Assembly (NCBI GenBank): GCA_036375995.1
Contig: DASVBE010000308.1
Span: 1-14,717 of the forward strand
Reading direction: 5' to 3'
DNA from: DASVBE01 sp036375995
Lineage (GTDB): Bacteria; Actinomycetota; Actinomycetes; Streptosporangiales; Streptosporangiaceae
Length of the DNA stretch: 14,717 bases
Every line of letters begins with the position of its first letter. Within the stretch, counting starts at the first letter, position 1. The notes below the pieces were generated by a model that was given only the letters and a program-made list of their open reading frames with translations, ran no database searches and was not told where the DNA came from. Below, one piece after another: positions 1 through 5,671 of the stretch. The position numbers and the translations under genes are program-made.

Positions 1-886
1 GTCCGGCCATGTCCACGATGTTCAGCGTGAGGTTCAGCTGGTGCAGGGCGCGGGCGGCGATGAGCGAGTCGAACAGCGCCGGTGAGGTATCCGGCCATGG
101 CCGCACTTGGCTGTACCCAGTCCGGAACGCCTCGATAAGCCGGTCACCATCCGGGAAGCGCCGGAGCGCCGAGACGGTGATCGACAGATCCTGAACGTCG
201 AACCCCACCACGGTGTCCTGAAAATCAATCAGTACCAGGCCCCGCTTTGGTGCGACGAGCACGTTCTGCGGCGACAGGTCCCCGTGCACAAGATGGGGCG
301 GATGCGGCGGGCGCTCCCAAAGCCAGTCGATCACCAGCTGCGCGCGGGCCGCGGCGTCGGCAAACAAGGTCCCGAACCCGAACCGTGCCCCGGCCTCCGC
401 CAGCCGGTCCGGTAGCTGCCAGTACAGCACCCGATCGGCCCGTAGCACTGCCGCCCCGCCCGGCGGGCACCAATCTGCTGCCTCCTGATGCAGCCGGGCC
501 GACAACATGCCCAGCGCCACTGCCCGGCGCTCGGTCAGGCAGGTCCGCAGCGAACGTCCGGCCACCCACTCGAACAACATGCACACCTGGGGCGCCTGCC
601 CGGCACGGCCGTTATCCACCCACGTCGCGAACTCACCGCATGTGTTGGCCAGCACATCGGGAACGTCCACGCCGTGCTGGCGCAGCCGCCGGTGCCAGGC
701 CGCCTCGACGGTCGCCGTGGACTCCGGATGGATTTGCAGCACCGCGCCCACCCGAAGCGCGTAGACCGCCGAGGCAGTGGTGACCCGGAAGACGCTATTA
801 AACGACTCCGCCGCAAGCCTGACCCGCTGCGGCGACACGTCATAACGGCGGAGAGCCTCAAAAGCCACATTCCGTTGCCCCGTCAT
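1..886 (-). CDS. Aminoglycoside phosphotransferase (APH) family protein, 3' end cut by window edge
   Basis: The reading frame is open from an ATG at 886 down to base 1, about 295 codons with no stop, so the C-terminus lies outside the window. The protein shows the APH/choline-kinase catalytic signature: HGDLSPQNVLV near residues 203-212 (the Asp is the catalytic base and the Asn helps bind Mg) and LIDFQDTVVGFDVQDLS near 220-236 (the Mg-binding Asp of the DFG-like motif). The N-lobe carries a nucleotide-binding strand pattern (FRVTTASAVYALRV, residues 33-46). The family transfers phosphate from ATP to small-molecule hydroxyls such as aminoglycosides, homoserine or choline. The substrate cannot be read from the sequence, and resistance should not be assumed. 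No clear Shine-Dalgarno sequence precedes the ATG, so the start is less certain than the frame. It lies downstream of, and on the same strand as, the Glu-Asp-Phe tRNA operon. Confidence 0.88.
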   Translation of the reverse strand, partial: MTGQRNVAFEALRRYDVSPQRVRLAAESFNSVFRVTTASAVYALRVGAVLQIHPESTATVEAAWHRRLRQHGVDVPDVLANTCGEFATWVDNGRAGQAPQVCMLFEWVAGRSLRTCLTERRAVALGMLSARLHQEAADWCPPGGAAVLRADRVLYWQLPDRLAEAGARFGFGTLFADAAARAQLVIDWLWERPPHPPHLVHGDLSPQNVLVAPKRGLVLIDFQDTVVGFDVQDLSITVSALRRFPDGDRLIEAFRTGYSQVRPWPDTSPALFDSLIAARALHQLNLTLNIVDMAG

Positions 887-1105
887 GGCAGACCAGCATG
901 CCGCACAGCCGTCACAGGCCAAATCCAGGCGGCGGAACGGAACCGCTGGACCGAGCTTGCATCAGGAGCAGAAGCCTCAGCGTGCGATCCGCGTGCGATA
1001 GCGCGGGGCACGCGACGGTCACCAGCGGTCTTCAACGGTCAGCAGCGATATCCGAAGGAGCGGAAATAGTCCGTGTATCGGCAGATCAAGACCATGACTG
1101 GACAG

Positions 1106-1179
1106 TGGTCAGGGGCGGGGTCGAACCGCCGACCTTCCGCTTTTCAGGCGGACGCTCGTACCAACTGAGCTACCTGACC
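1106..1179 (-). tRNA. tRNA-Phe (GAA)
   Basis: This folds as a full cloverleaf on the minus strand. The acceptor stem is GGTCAGG/CCTGACC, the anticodon loop CTGAAAA gives anticodon GAA, the T arm is GGCGG-TTCGACC-CCGCC, and the discriminator is A. CCA is not encoded. It is the last gene of the three-tRNA operon. Confidence 0.97.
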
Positions 1180-1218
1180 GTGGCTTGCCATCCTACTGGG
1201 ACGCTGATGGCGTCCCCG

Positions 1219-1293
1219 CGGTCCTGACGGGATTTGAACCCGCGACCTCCACCTTGACAGGGTGGCGAGCACTCCTAGCTGCTCTACAGGACC
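1219..1293 (-). tRNA. tRNA-Asp (GTC)
   Basis: This folds as a full cloverleaf on the minus strand. The acceptor stem is GGTCCTG/CAGGACC, the anticodon stem CCACC/GGTGG carries the loop CTGTCAA with anticodon GTC, the T arm is GCGGG-TTCAAAT-CCCGT, and the discriminator is G, as expected for tRNA-Asp. CCA is not encoded. It is the middle gene of the operon, 39 bp before tRNA-Phe. Confidence 0.97.
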
Positions 1294-1318
1294 TTGGCAG
1301 CCAGCCGAAGCTGACCTG

Positions 1319-1391
1319 TGCCCCCAACGGGATTCGAACCCGTGCCGCCGCCTTGAAAGGGCGGTGTCCTAGGCCGCTAGACGATGGGGGC
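1319..1391 (-). tRNA. tRNA-Glu (TTC)
   Basis: This folds as a full cloverleaf on the minus strand. The acceptor stem is GCCCCCA/TGGGGGC, the anticodon stem CCGCC/GGCGG carries the loop CTTTCAA with anticodon TTC, the T arm is ACGGG-TTCGAAT-CCCGT, and the discriminator is A. CCA is not encoded. It is the first gene of the Glu-Asp-Phe operon. Confidence 0.97.
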
Positions 1392-1393
1392 CG

Positions 1394-1411
1394 CGACGGC
1401 CTCCGCCGTCG
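1394..1411 (-). other. Hairpin in the 5' leader of the tRNA operon
   Basis: A perfect 7-bp stem (CGACGGC/GCCGTCG) with a 4-base loop lies 2 bp upstream of the tRNA-Glu 5' end. In the precursor transcript it could affect 5' processing by RNase P or simply be a structured leader. The structure is seen; the role is inference. Confidence 0.35.
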
Positions 1412-1443
1412 AGCCCTTGGCGTCCGCCGTCGGGGACCGCCCC

Positions 1444-1473
1444 AGCATAGGGGACAACGGGGGTAACCGCCAA
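1444..1473 (-). promoter_or_regulatory. Candidate sigma-70-type promoter of the tRNA-Glu-Asp-Phe operon
   Basis: On the minus strand, TTGGCG (1473-1468) and TATGCT (1449-1444) are separated by 18 bp, a reasonable -35/-10 pair for an actinobacterial housekeeping promoter. The predicted transcription start near 1437 would leave a leader of about 45 bases before tRNA-Glu. Confidence 0.45.
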
Positions 1474-1550
1474 AGCGGATCGGCTATGCCAGCGTCAGCT
1501 GGGAACCTGCGCATTCCGGTTGCACCGTCACGTCCGATCCGGGACTCTAA

Positions 1551-1576
1551 GTAACGAATAGAGCGCTCTTTGTTAC
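1551..1576. promoter_or_regulatory. Palindromic operator-like site, TetR-type, upstream of the MFS remnant
   Basis: A perfect 10-bp palindrome AGAGCGCTCT (1560-1569) is flanked by inverted GTAAC (1551-1555) and GTTAC (1572-1576), with 4 bp on the left and 2 bp on the right between core and flanks. TATGCT at 1578-1583 could be a plus-strand -10 box, though no convincing -35 is visible. Such palindromes beside transporter genes are often bound by TetR-family repressors. The site lies in the gene-free stretch 1474-1661, which is noticeably less GC-rich here than its surroundings. No intact regulator gene is adjacent. Confidence 0.45.
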
Positions 1577-1661
1577 ATATGCTAGGACCCGGGCCGACCG
1601 CACTGTGCGGGCCGATCGCCCAGCGGGCCGAGGCGCCCGGCCGTACCGGGGAGAGACAACG

Positions 1662-1859
1662 ATGATCGGCCAGGAATTCAGGGCCGGACGGGGGCGGGGA
1701 ACCCGGTCGGCACCGGGCGGTGCCGTTTTCCGGCCCGGGCGCCGCCGCTCGGCCATCCGGTTACCCAGCAGGCCGGGCTGGCTGCCCAGCCAGCCCGGCC
1801 TGGTGGCGCGGCCAGGACGGCGCCCAGCCCGGCGCCCTCAGCCGGTTAAGCAGCCCTGA
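1662..1859 (+). CDS. Small Arg/Pro/Gly-rich ORF, doubtful
   Basis: A 65-codon ORF starts at ATG 1662 behind a good ribosome-binding site (GGGGAGAG about 7 bases upstream), the best initiation signal in this region. The product is Arg/Pro/Gly-rich, has no recognisable domain, and looks like a random translation of GC-rich repeats. It may be the original N-terminus of the MFS transporter, which continues in another frame (from 1720) and would need a one-base shift. I do not recognise a family. Confidence that it encodes a functional protein is low. Confidence 0.2.
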   Translation: MIGQEFRAGRGRGTRSAPGGAVFRPGRRRSAIRLPSRPGWLPSQPGLVARPGRRPARRPQPVKQP

Positions 1860-2529
1860 TGGGCCCGGCCCGGCCAGCCCGTTCGGCGGCCCGGCACGGC
1901 CCGGCTGCGCTGGCGGATCCGGCGGGCGGGCGCGGCGGTTGCCGGGCCGGTCCGGCCGGCCGCGTGGCTGGCCCTCGGCCCGCCCGGGCAGCCCGTTCCT
2001 GATCACCGAATTCGCCGCGCTGTGGGCCGCCCCGCTCCTCTCCTCGGCCGGCGATCAGCTGGTCCAGATCGCCGTCGCGGCCGGGGTCTACCGGCAGACC
2101 GGCTCGCCCCTTCTCGCCGCGCTCGCCTACGCCGTCAGTTACGCCGCCCTGCTGACCGGCGGGCCGCTGCTGGCCGAGGTGGCCGGACTGACCGCCCGCC
2201 GCAGCCTGCTGATCACGCTGGCCGCCGGACGGGCCGTGCTGGCCGGCCTGCTGGCCACCGCCGGCCTGCCGCTGGCCGGTGACTGCGCGCTGCTGGTCAC
2301 CGCCCTGCTGCTGGGCGGGTCATTCACCGCCGCCCGGGCCGCTGAGCTGCCCGGGGTCCCGCCGGCCGGGCGGCTGGCGGCAGGGCTCGCGGCCAGCAGC
2401 GTGAGCGGCCGGGCCGGCCAGGCGCTGGGCTTCCAGGCCGGCGGGATCCGGCTGGCCACGGCCGGTCCCGCCGCGGTCCAGCTTCATGATCGGTCAGGGT
2501 TTTGGGCGCTGGGACAACCGCAACCCTGA
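1720..2529 (+). pseudogene. MFS transporter, N-terminal third only (truncated)
   Basis: The frame is open from a GTG at 1720. The first 90 or so codons are low complexity, and recognisable homology begins near 2005 with FAALWAAPLLSSAGDQLVQI. It continues through about four transmembrane segments, including SPLLAALAYAVSYAALLTGGPLL, the loop TARRSLLI, LAAGRAVLAGLLATAGLPLA and ALLVTALLLGGSFTAARAAELP, then AGQALGFQAGGI. This is the start of the MFS_3/EntS-like exporter fold, in which full-length proteins have about 400 residues and 10-12 segments. Only about 155 residues of the fold remain. Homology stops at GPAAVQ, exactly where a 60-bp inverted repeat begins (2482), and the frame ends 16 codons later. 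Nothing downstream resumes the fold in any frame. The true start is unclear: a TTG at 1939 would give a more usual N-terminus. A lone N-terminal piece of an MFS pump should not transport. Confidence 0.7.
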
Positions 2530-2541
2530 CGGATCATGAAG
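2482..2541. repeat. 60-bp inverted-repeat element (20-20-20)
   Basis: The left arm (2482-2501, starting CTTCATGATC) and right arm (2522-2541, ending GATCATGAAG) are complementary at 19 of 20 positions, around an exactly 20-base centre (2502-2521). It begins at the last recognisable codon of the MFS remnant. It could be a small non-autonomous mobile or REP-type element, or a strong hairpin. There is no T-run to suggest a classical terminator. Confidence 0.7.
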
Positions 2542-2918
2542 CGCGACCTGGCCCGGCGGGGCCGGCTGGCTCCCGGTTCCGGGAAACAGAGCCCGGGGGT
2601 CCACTCACAGATCATCAGCCGCGGGCTGCCGCTGATGGGCTGTCAGGGATTTCGGATCCGGAACACGACCACCCGCGGCGCGAAATCCTCCGCGATCATG
2701 AGCCGGGAGCGGGCCTGACGGCGTGCCCGGGTCCGGGATCGGCCGGCTCAAACCGGGCCCGCCCGCCGGGAGCAGGTCTTTTCTGCGCCGTTTCAGCGCC
2801 GTTTCAGGCCGTCTGCCTAGCGTCCCCGGCAGGTCCCATTCCGGGGTCGAGGCGCAGCCGGCGTCAGGGCTGGGCCGTCCATTCGATGATCAGCTGTGTC
2901 TGACCAGGGAGCCAGCCT
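2542..2918. other. Gene-free stretch after the MFS remnant
   Basis: No convincing coding frame is seen in about 375 bases: the ORFs present are Pro/Gly/Arg-rich without domain signals. It holds a second hairpin (2647-2688), a tandem 11-bp direct repeat GCGCCGTTTCA near 2783-2806, and the ribosome-binding site GGGAG (2907-2911) of the following secreted protein. I do not see a convincing promoter. Confidence 0.5.
2647..2688. repeat. Second inverted repeat sharing flanking words with the 60-bp element
   Basis: Perfect 8-bp arms GGATTTCG (2647-2654) and CGAAATCC (2681-2688) enclose 26 bases. GTCAGGG precedes or enters the left arm and GATCATGA follows the right arm (2694-2701). Both words also occur in the element at 2482-2541, about 150 bp away, so this may be a diverged second copy. 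Confidence 0.4.
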
Positions 2919-3113
2919 GTGTCACGTTTCAGCAGGGCGCTAGCCGCTTTCACTATGACCGCAGCGGCCTCAGCCGGCGGGCTGCTCATCGCGGCGGCGG
3001 GTACCGTCCCTGCTTACGCGGCAGTAGGCCCGGGGGGCTCCGGCAGTCCCCGCCAGGACGCACATGGTGACCATGACCGCCCATCCCGCGGCCCGGGGCG
3101 CCGACGACATTAG
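2919..3113 (+). CDS. Signal-peptide ORF, probable 5' part of the frameshifted secreted protein
   Basis: GTG at 2919 follows the ribosome-binding site GGGAG (2907-2911) with good spacing. The product begins with a textbook Sec signal peptide: MSRFSRALAAF, a hydrophobic core TAAASAGGLLIAAAG, and a likely cleavage site after VPAYA (about residue 34). After that the frame becomes Arg-rich and stops at 3111-3113. The body of a Cys-containing extracellular protein lies in the next frame from 3028/3064 onward. Removing one G from the G6 run at 3032-3037 would join the two into one secreted protein of about 229 residues. I therefore read this as the 5' half of a single gene, either truly frameshifted or affected by a sequencing error. 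Confidence 0.55.
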   Translation: MSRFSRALAAFTMTAAASAGGLLIAAAGTVPAYAAVGPGGSGSPRQDAHGDHDRPSRGPGRRRH

Positions 3114-3606
3114 CCCCTGCGCAACGGTGGCGGGTGAGACCTGTGGTCCTACTCAGCCGACGCTCCACTGCTCGATCGCCGACAACCCGCCTGGGGCAAT
3201 GCCTGACCACACCATCCTGGCGACCGTCACCGTAACTTGCGATGACGACGCCGCCCAGATCGATCTCACGGAGACCCTGCTCCAGGGGCATGCGCCCTTC
3301 CATCAGGTCAGTCACGTTTTCCCGGAGACCGACAGGGCGGGGCTGTATATCCAGGTCGGATGCCAGCCGGGCACGTACAGCCACTCCGCGGTAGCGCACA
3401 TCACCTCCGAAACCGGGTATCTCCCCCAGTCGATGGTCCTCCAGATCACTGATCCAGACGTCACCGTCAGCGCCAGTGCCTGCAACCAGCCGGCGCCTGG
3501 CGGCCCGGGCGGCGGTGGCGGCGGGCCCGTCGGCAGCTGCGCCACCGCCACGCCGTCCGTCTCAGCCCGGCCGGCCGTGATTCGCCCGCAGGCGGTCACC
3601 TGCTAG
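3064..3606 (+). CDS. Secreted Cys-rich beta-domain protein of unknown function (body)
   Basis: There are 180 codons from ATG 3064 to TAG 3606, with a weak possible ribosome-binding site (AGGA). The frame is actually open from 3028. The body has eight cysteines, alternating hydrophobic strands (ILATVTVTC, AGLYIQVGC, YSHSAVAHI, MVLQITDPDVTVSASAC), then a Gly/Pro-rich linker (GGPGGGGGGPVG) and a short tail ending in Cys. This suggests a disulfide-stabilised beta-sandwich followed by a flexible tail. I do not recognise a named family. As it stands the ORF lacks a signal peptide, which lies immediately upstream in the other frame (2919-3113). The export assignment therefore rests on that fusion. 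A strong hairpin terminator follows at 3645. Confidence 0.6.
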   Translation: MVTMTAHPAARGADDISPCATVAGETCGPTQPTLHCSIADNPPGAMPDHTILATVTVTCDDDAAQIDLTETLLQGHAPFHQVSHVFPETDRAGLYIQVGCQPGTYSHSAVAHITSETGYLPQSMVLQITDPDVTVSASACNQPAPGGPGGGGGGPVGSCATATPSVSARPAVIRPQAVTC

Positions 3607-3636
3607 TGACCGCGTAACCGCGGGTAACCGCGGATA

Positions 3637-4016
3637 TCAGGCCCGCCGCAGGCTGCCGGATCCCCGGCCGGCAGCCTGCGGCGCCAGACCTTCCCCGGTT
3701 ACGACGGCCGGGGGATCAGCCGAGATGGCGCTCGATGCCGCGACGAAGTCGGCGATGCCAAACGGCTTGGGCAGGAATCCGGCCGCGCCCGCGGCGAGCA
3801 GATCGTCCTCCGTGGACCGGCCGGTGTCGCCGCTGAGGATGACCACCGGGGACCGCGGCGGTGACGGGCTCGGCGGCCAGCTGGCGGAGGACCTGCATCC
3901 CGTTGCCGTCCGGCAGCCGGTTGTCCAGCAGGATCAGCGCGGGCGGCTCCCCCAGCCGCCGCGAGCCCGTCCTGACCGGTCATCGCGGTGCGCAGCGTCA
4001 CAGCAGCATGAACCAA
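3637..4016 (-). pseudogene. Response-regulator receiver domain, degenerate
   Basis: Three minus-strand frames together spell the later part of a CheY-like receiver: RTAMTGQDGLA, then (frame change near 3960) RLGEPPALILLDNRLPDGNG MQVLRQLAAEPVTAAVP, then (one extra base near 3852-3857) VVILSGDTGRSTEDDLLAAGAAGFLPKPFGIADFVAA. The phospho-acceptor Asp (LLDNRLPD), the switch Ser (LSGD) and the conserved Lys-Pro (LPKPF) are all visible. The N-terminal part of the fold, with the acidic Asp pair (VLVVDDD), is absent. With two frameshifts and a missing start this cannot make a working receiver. The C-terminal tail runs into the terminator hairpin at 3645-3682, so the original stop may also be lost. No sensor kinase gene is nearby. 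Confidence 0.72.
3645..3682. terminator. Strong bidirectional hairpin terminator
   Basis: A perfect 15-bp inverted repeat (GCCGCAGGCTGCCGG and its complement) surrounds an 8-base loop (3660-3667). It lies between the plus-strand secreted-protein gene (ends 3606) and the minus-strand response-regulator remnant. Just before it, GTAACCGCG is directly repeated at 3614-3632. There is no long T-run, as is common for actinobacterial terminators. Confidence 0.7.
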
Positions 4017-4019
4017 CTA

Positions 4020-4047
4020 ATCGTAGCGGTCACACTACTCTATGTAA
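4020..4047 (-). promoter_or_regulatory. Candidate promoter of the response-regulator remnant
   Basis: On the minus strand, TTACAT (4047-4042) and TACGAT (4025-4020) are spaced 16 bp apart. The predicted start near 4012 falls at the beginning of the remaining receiver-domain coding sequence. The hexamers are good but the gene is broken, so its function is doubtful. Confidence 0.3.
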
Positions 4048-4080
4048 CTCAGCCTGGCGAGCCAGCATGGCCCGGCGAGC

Positions 4081-4113
4081 CCGCCCCGGCCGAGCAGCGA
4101 TCGGCCCGGGCGG
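4081..4113 (-). terminator. Hairpin terminator downstream of the PspC-domain gene
   Basis: Two 13-base arms (4081-4093 and 4101-4113) pair with a single mismatch around the loop GCAGCGA. The hairpin starts 10 bp beyond the stop codon of the PspC-domain gene. Confidence 0.6.
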
Positions 4114-4122
4114 GGTGTACAG

Positions 4123-4380
4123 CTAACCGTTACCCTTGTTAATGAACTTTTCGGCGATCGACGCCTTCTCCCCTTCCTCGGGGATGATGACCCACGCCGC
4201 GATGTAGGCGAAGACGCCGAAGAAGCCGAGGAACGAGGCCGCCGCGAAGATCAGCCGCACCACGGTCACCTCGAGGCCGGTGTACTCGGCCAGGCCAGAG
4301 CACACCCCGGCGACCATGCGCCCGTCAAGGGTGCGGACCAGCCGCTTGCTGTTGCCGTTACCGATGCTCATATCCGCCAT
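4123..4380 (-). CDS. PspC domain-containing small membrane protein
   Basis: The product is 85 residues. KRLVRTLDGRMVAGVCSGLAEYTGLEVTVVRLIFA (residues 12-46) is the typical PspC signature: a short basic N-terminus, then VxAGVCxGLAxYxGxDxxxVRLxF. It runs into a hydrophobic segment FAAASFLGFFGVFAYIAAWVIIP (45-67) and a charged C-terminal tail. PspC-domain proteins sit in the cytoplasmic membrane and belong to envelope-stress responses. In actinobacteria many are stand-alone proteins of unknown role, and no pspA homologue is visible here. ATG at 4383, 4380 and 4371 are all possible starts, and none has a strong ribosome-binding site. The same frame is open far upstream (to 5766) only because it is antisense to the next gene. 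It is divergent from the dehydrogenase gene, 96 bp away. Confidence 0.88.
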   Translation of the reverse strand: MADMSIGNGNSKRLVRTLDGRMVAGVCSGLAEYTGLEVTVVRLIFAAASFLGFFGVFAYIAAWVIIPEEGEKASIAEKFINKGNG

Positions 4381-4476
4381 CATGCCCGATTTCTGGCGGC
4401 CGGGCGGGCCGGAGCGGCCGCGCTGGCGCGCCCCGTCATACGCTGGCCGCGAGCCGATCAGAAGGGAACCACCCCG

Positions 4477-5652
4477 ATGCCGCGCAGCACCCCACCGGCA
4501 GGCACTGACCTGCTCCGCATCGATGACCTGCTGACCGAGGACGAACGGCTGGTCAGGGACACCGCGCGGGCCTTCGCCCGGGACCGGGTCCTGCCGTACG
4601 TCGCGGACTGGTTCGAGGCGGGAACCCTGCCCAGGGAAATCGCCCCGGAGATCGGCAAGCTCGGCCTGCTGGGCATGCATTTGACGGGTTACGGCTGTGC
4701 GGGCATGGGCGCCGTGTCCTACGGAGTCGCCTGCCGCGAGATGGAAGCGGCCGACTCCGGGCTGCGCAGCCTGGTCTCGGTGCAGGGCTCGCTGTGCATG
4801 TTCCCGATCTGGAAGTACGGCTCTGAGGAGCAGAAGCAGGAGTGGCTGCCGCGGATGGCGGCCGGCGAGGCGATCGGCTGCTTCGGGCTGACCGAGCCCG
4901 ACCACGGCAGCGACCCGTCCAGCATGGCCACCAAGGCGGTCCGTGACGGCAGCGACTGGCTGCTGTCCGGCACCAAGATGTGGATCACCAACGGCGGTAT
5001 CGCGGACGTGGCCGTGGTCTGGGCGGTGACCCAGGAGGGCATCCGCGGGTTCCTGGTGCCGCGCGCCGCGAAGGGGTTCTCCACCCGGAACATCCACAAG
5101 AAGCTGTCGCTGCGCGCGTCGGTCACCTCGGAGCTGCACCTGGACCGGGTCCGGCTGCCCGCGGACGCGATGCTGCCCGGCGTGAGCGGGCTGAAGGGCC
5201 CGCTGTCCTGCCTGTCCGAGGCCCGGTACGGCATCGTCTGGGGGGTCACCGGGGCGGCCCGCGCCTGCCTGGAGTCGGCCGCGGAGTACGCCAGGACCAG
5301 GGAGCAGTTCGGCCGCAAGATCGGCGGCTTCCAGCTGACCCAGGCCAAGCTGGCGTGGATGCTGGCCGACCTGGCCCGGGCCCAGCTGCTGGCGCTGCAC
5401 CTGGGCCGGCTGAAGGAGGCCGGCGAGATCACGCCCGAGCAGATCAGCCTGGGCAAGATGGCCAACGTGCGGACCGCGATCGACATCGCCCGGCAGGCCA
5501 GGACCGTGCTCGGCGCGAACGGGATCACGCTCGAGTACCCGGTGATCAGGCACGCGAACAACCTGGAATCGGTGCTGACCTACGAGGGCACCGAGGAGAT
5601 CCACACGCTGGCGCTCGGCCAGGCCATCACCGGGCTGTCCGCGTACCGCTAG
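4477..5652 (+). CDS. gcdH: Glutaryl-CoA dehydrogenase (acyl-CoA dehydrogenase family)
   Basis: A complete protein of 391 residues, the usual length. It catalyses FAD-dependent oxidation and decarboxylation of glutaryl-CoA to crotonyl-CoA in lysine/tryptophan degradation, passing electrons to ETF. Glutaryl-CoA dehydrogenase features are visible: GYGCAGMGAVSYG (71-83); SGLRSLVSVQGSL (94-106), with the Arg that binds the substrate carboxylate at about 97; the FAD/substrate stretch CFGLTEPDHGSDPSSM (135-150); WITNGG (169-174); REQFGRKIGGFQ (275-286); and the catalytic Glu in TYEGTEEIHTLALGQAITG (Glu 370). The start ATG follows AGAAGGGA at good spacing. The gene stands alone, divergent from the PspC-domain gene. 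It converges on the giant gene with only 19 bp between stop codons and no obvious terminator. Substrate assignment among acyl-CoA dehydrogenases is by motif match and fairly secure. Confidence 0.94.
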   Translation: MPRSTPPAGTDLLRIDDLLTEDERLVRDTARAFARDRVLPYVADWFEAGTLPREIAPEIGKLGLLGMHLTGYGCAGMGAVSYGVACREMEAADSGLRSLVSVQGSLCMFPIWKYGSEEQKQEWLPRMAAGEAIGCFGLTEPDHGSDPSSMATKAVRDGSDWLLSGTKMWITNGGIADVAVVWAVTQEGIRGFLVPRAAKGFSTRNIHKKLSLRASVTSELHLDRVRLPADAMLPGVSGLKGPLSCLSEARYGIVWGVTGAARACLESAAEYARTREQFGRKIGGFQLTQAKLAWMLADLARAQLLALHLGRLKEAGEITPEQISLGKMANVRTAIDIARQARTVLGANGITLEYPVIRHANNLESVLTYEGTEEIHTLALGQAITGLSAYR

Positions 5653-5671
5653 CCGCGCGCGGTCGTGCGGC

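Noticed and set aside
887..1105. Possible small gene or terminator between the kinase gene and tRNA-Phe
   Set aside because: Only a short direct repeat (CGTGCGAT twice near 980-1000) is seen. There is no coding pattern and no convincing hairpin after the tRNA.
1185..1466. Plus-strand ORF containing LTGFEPATSTL and NGIRTRAAALKGRC
   Set aside because: These are familiar mis-translations of the antisense strand of tRNA genes (here Asp and Glu).
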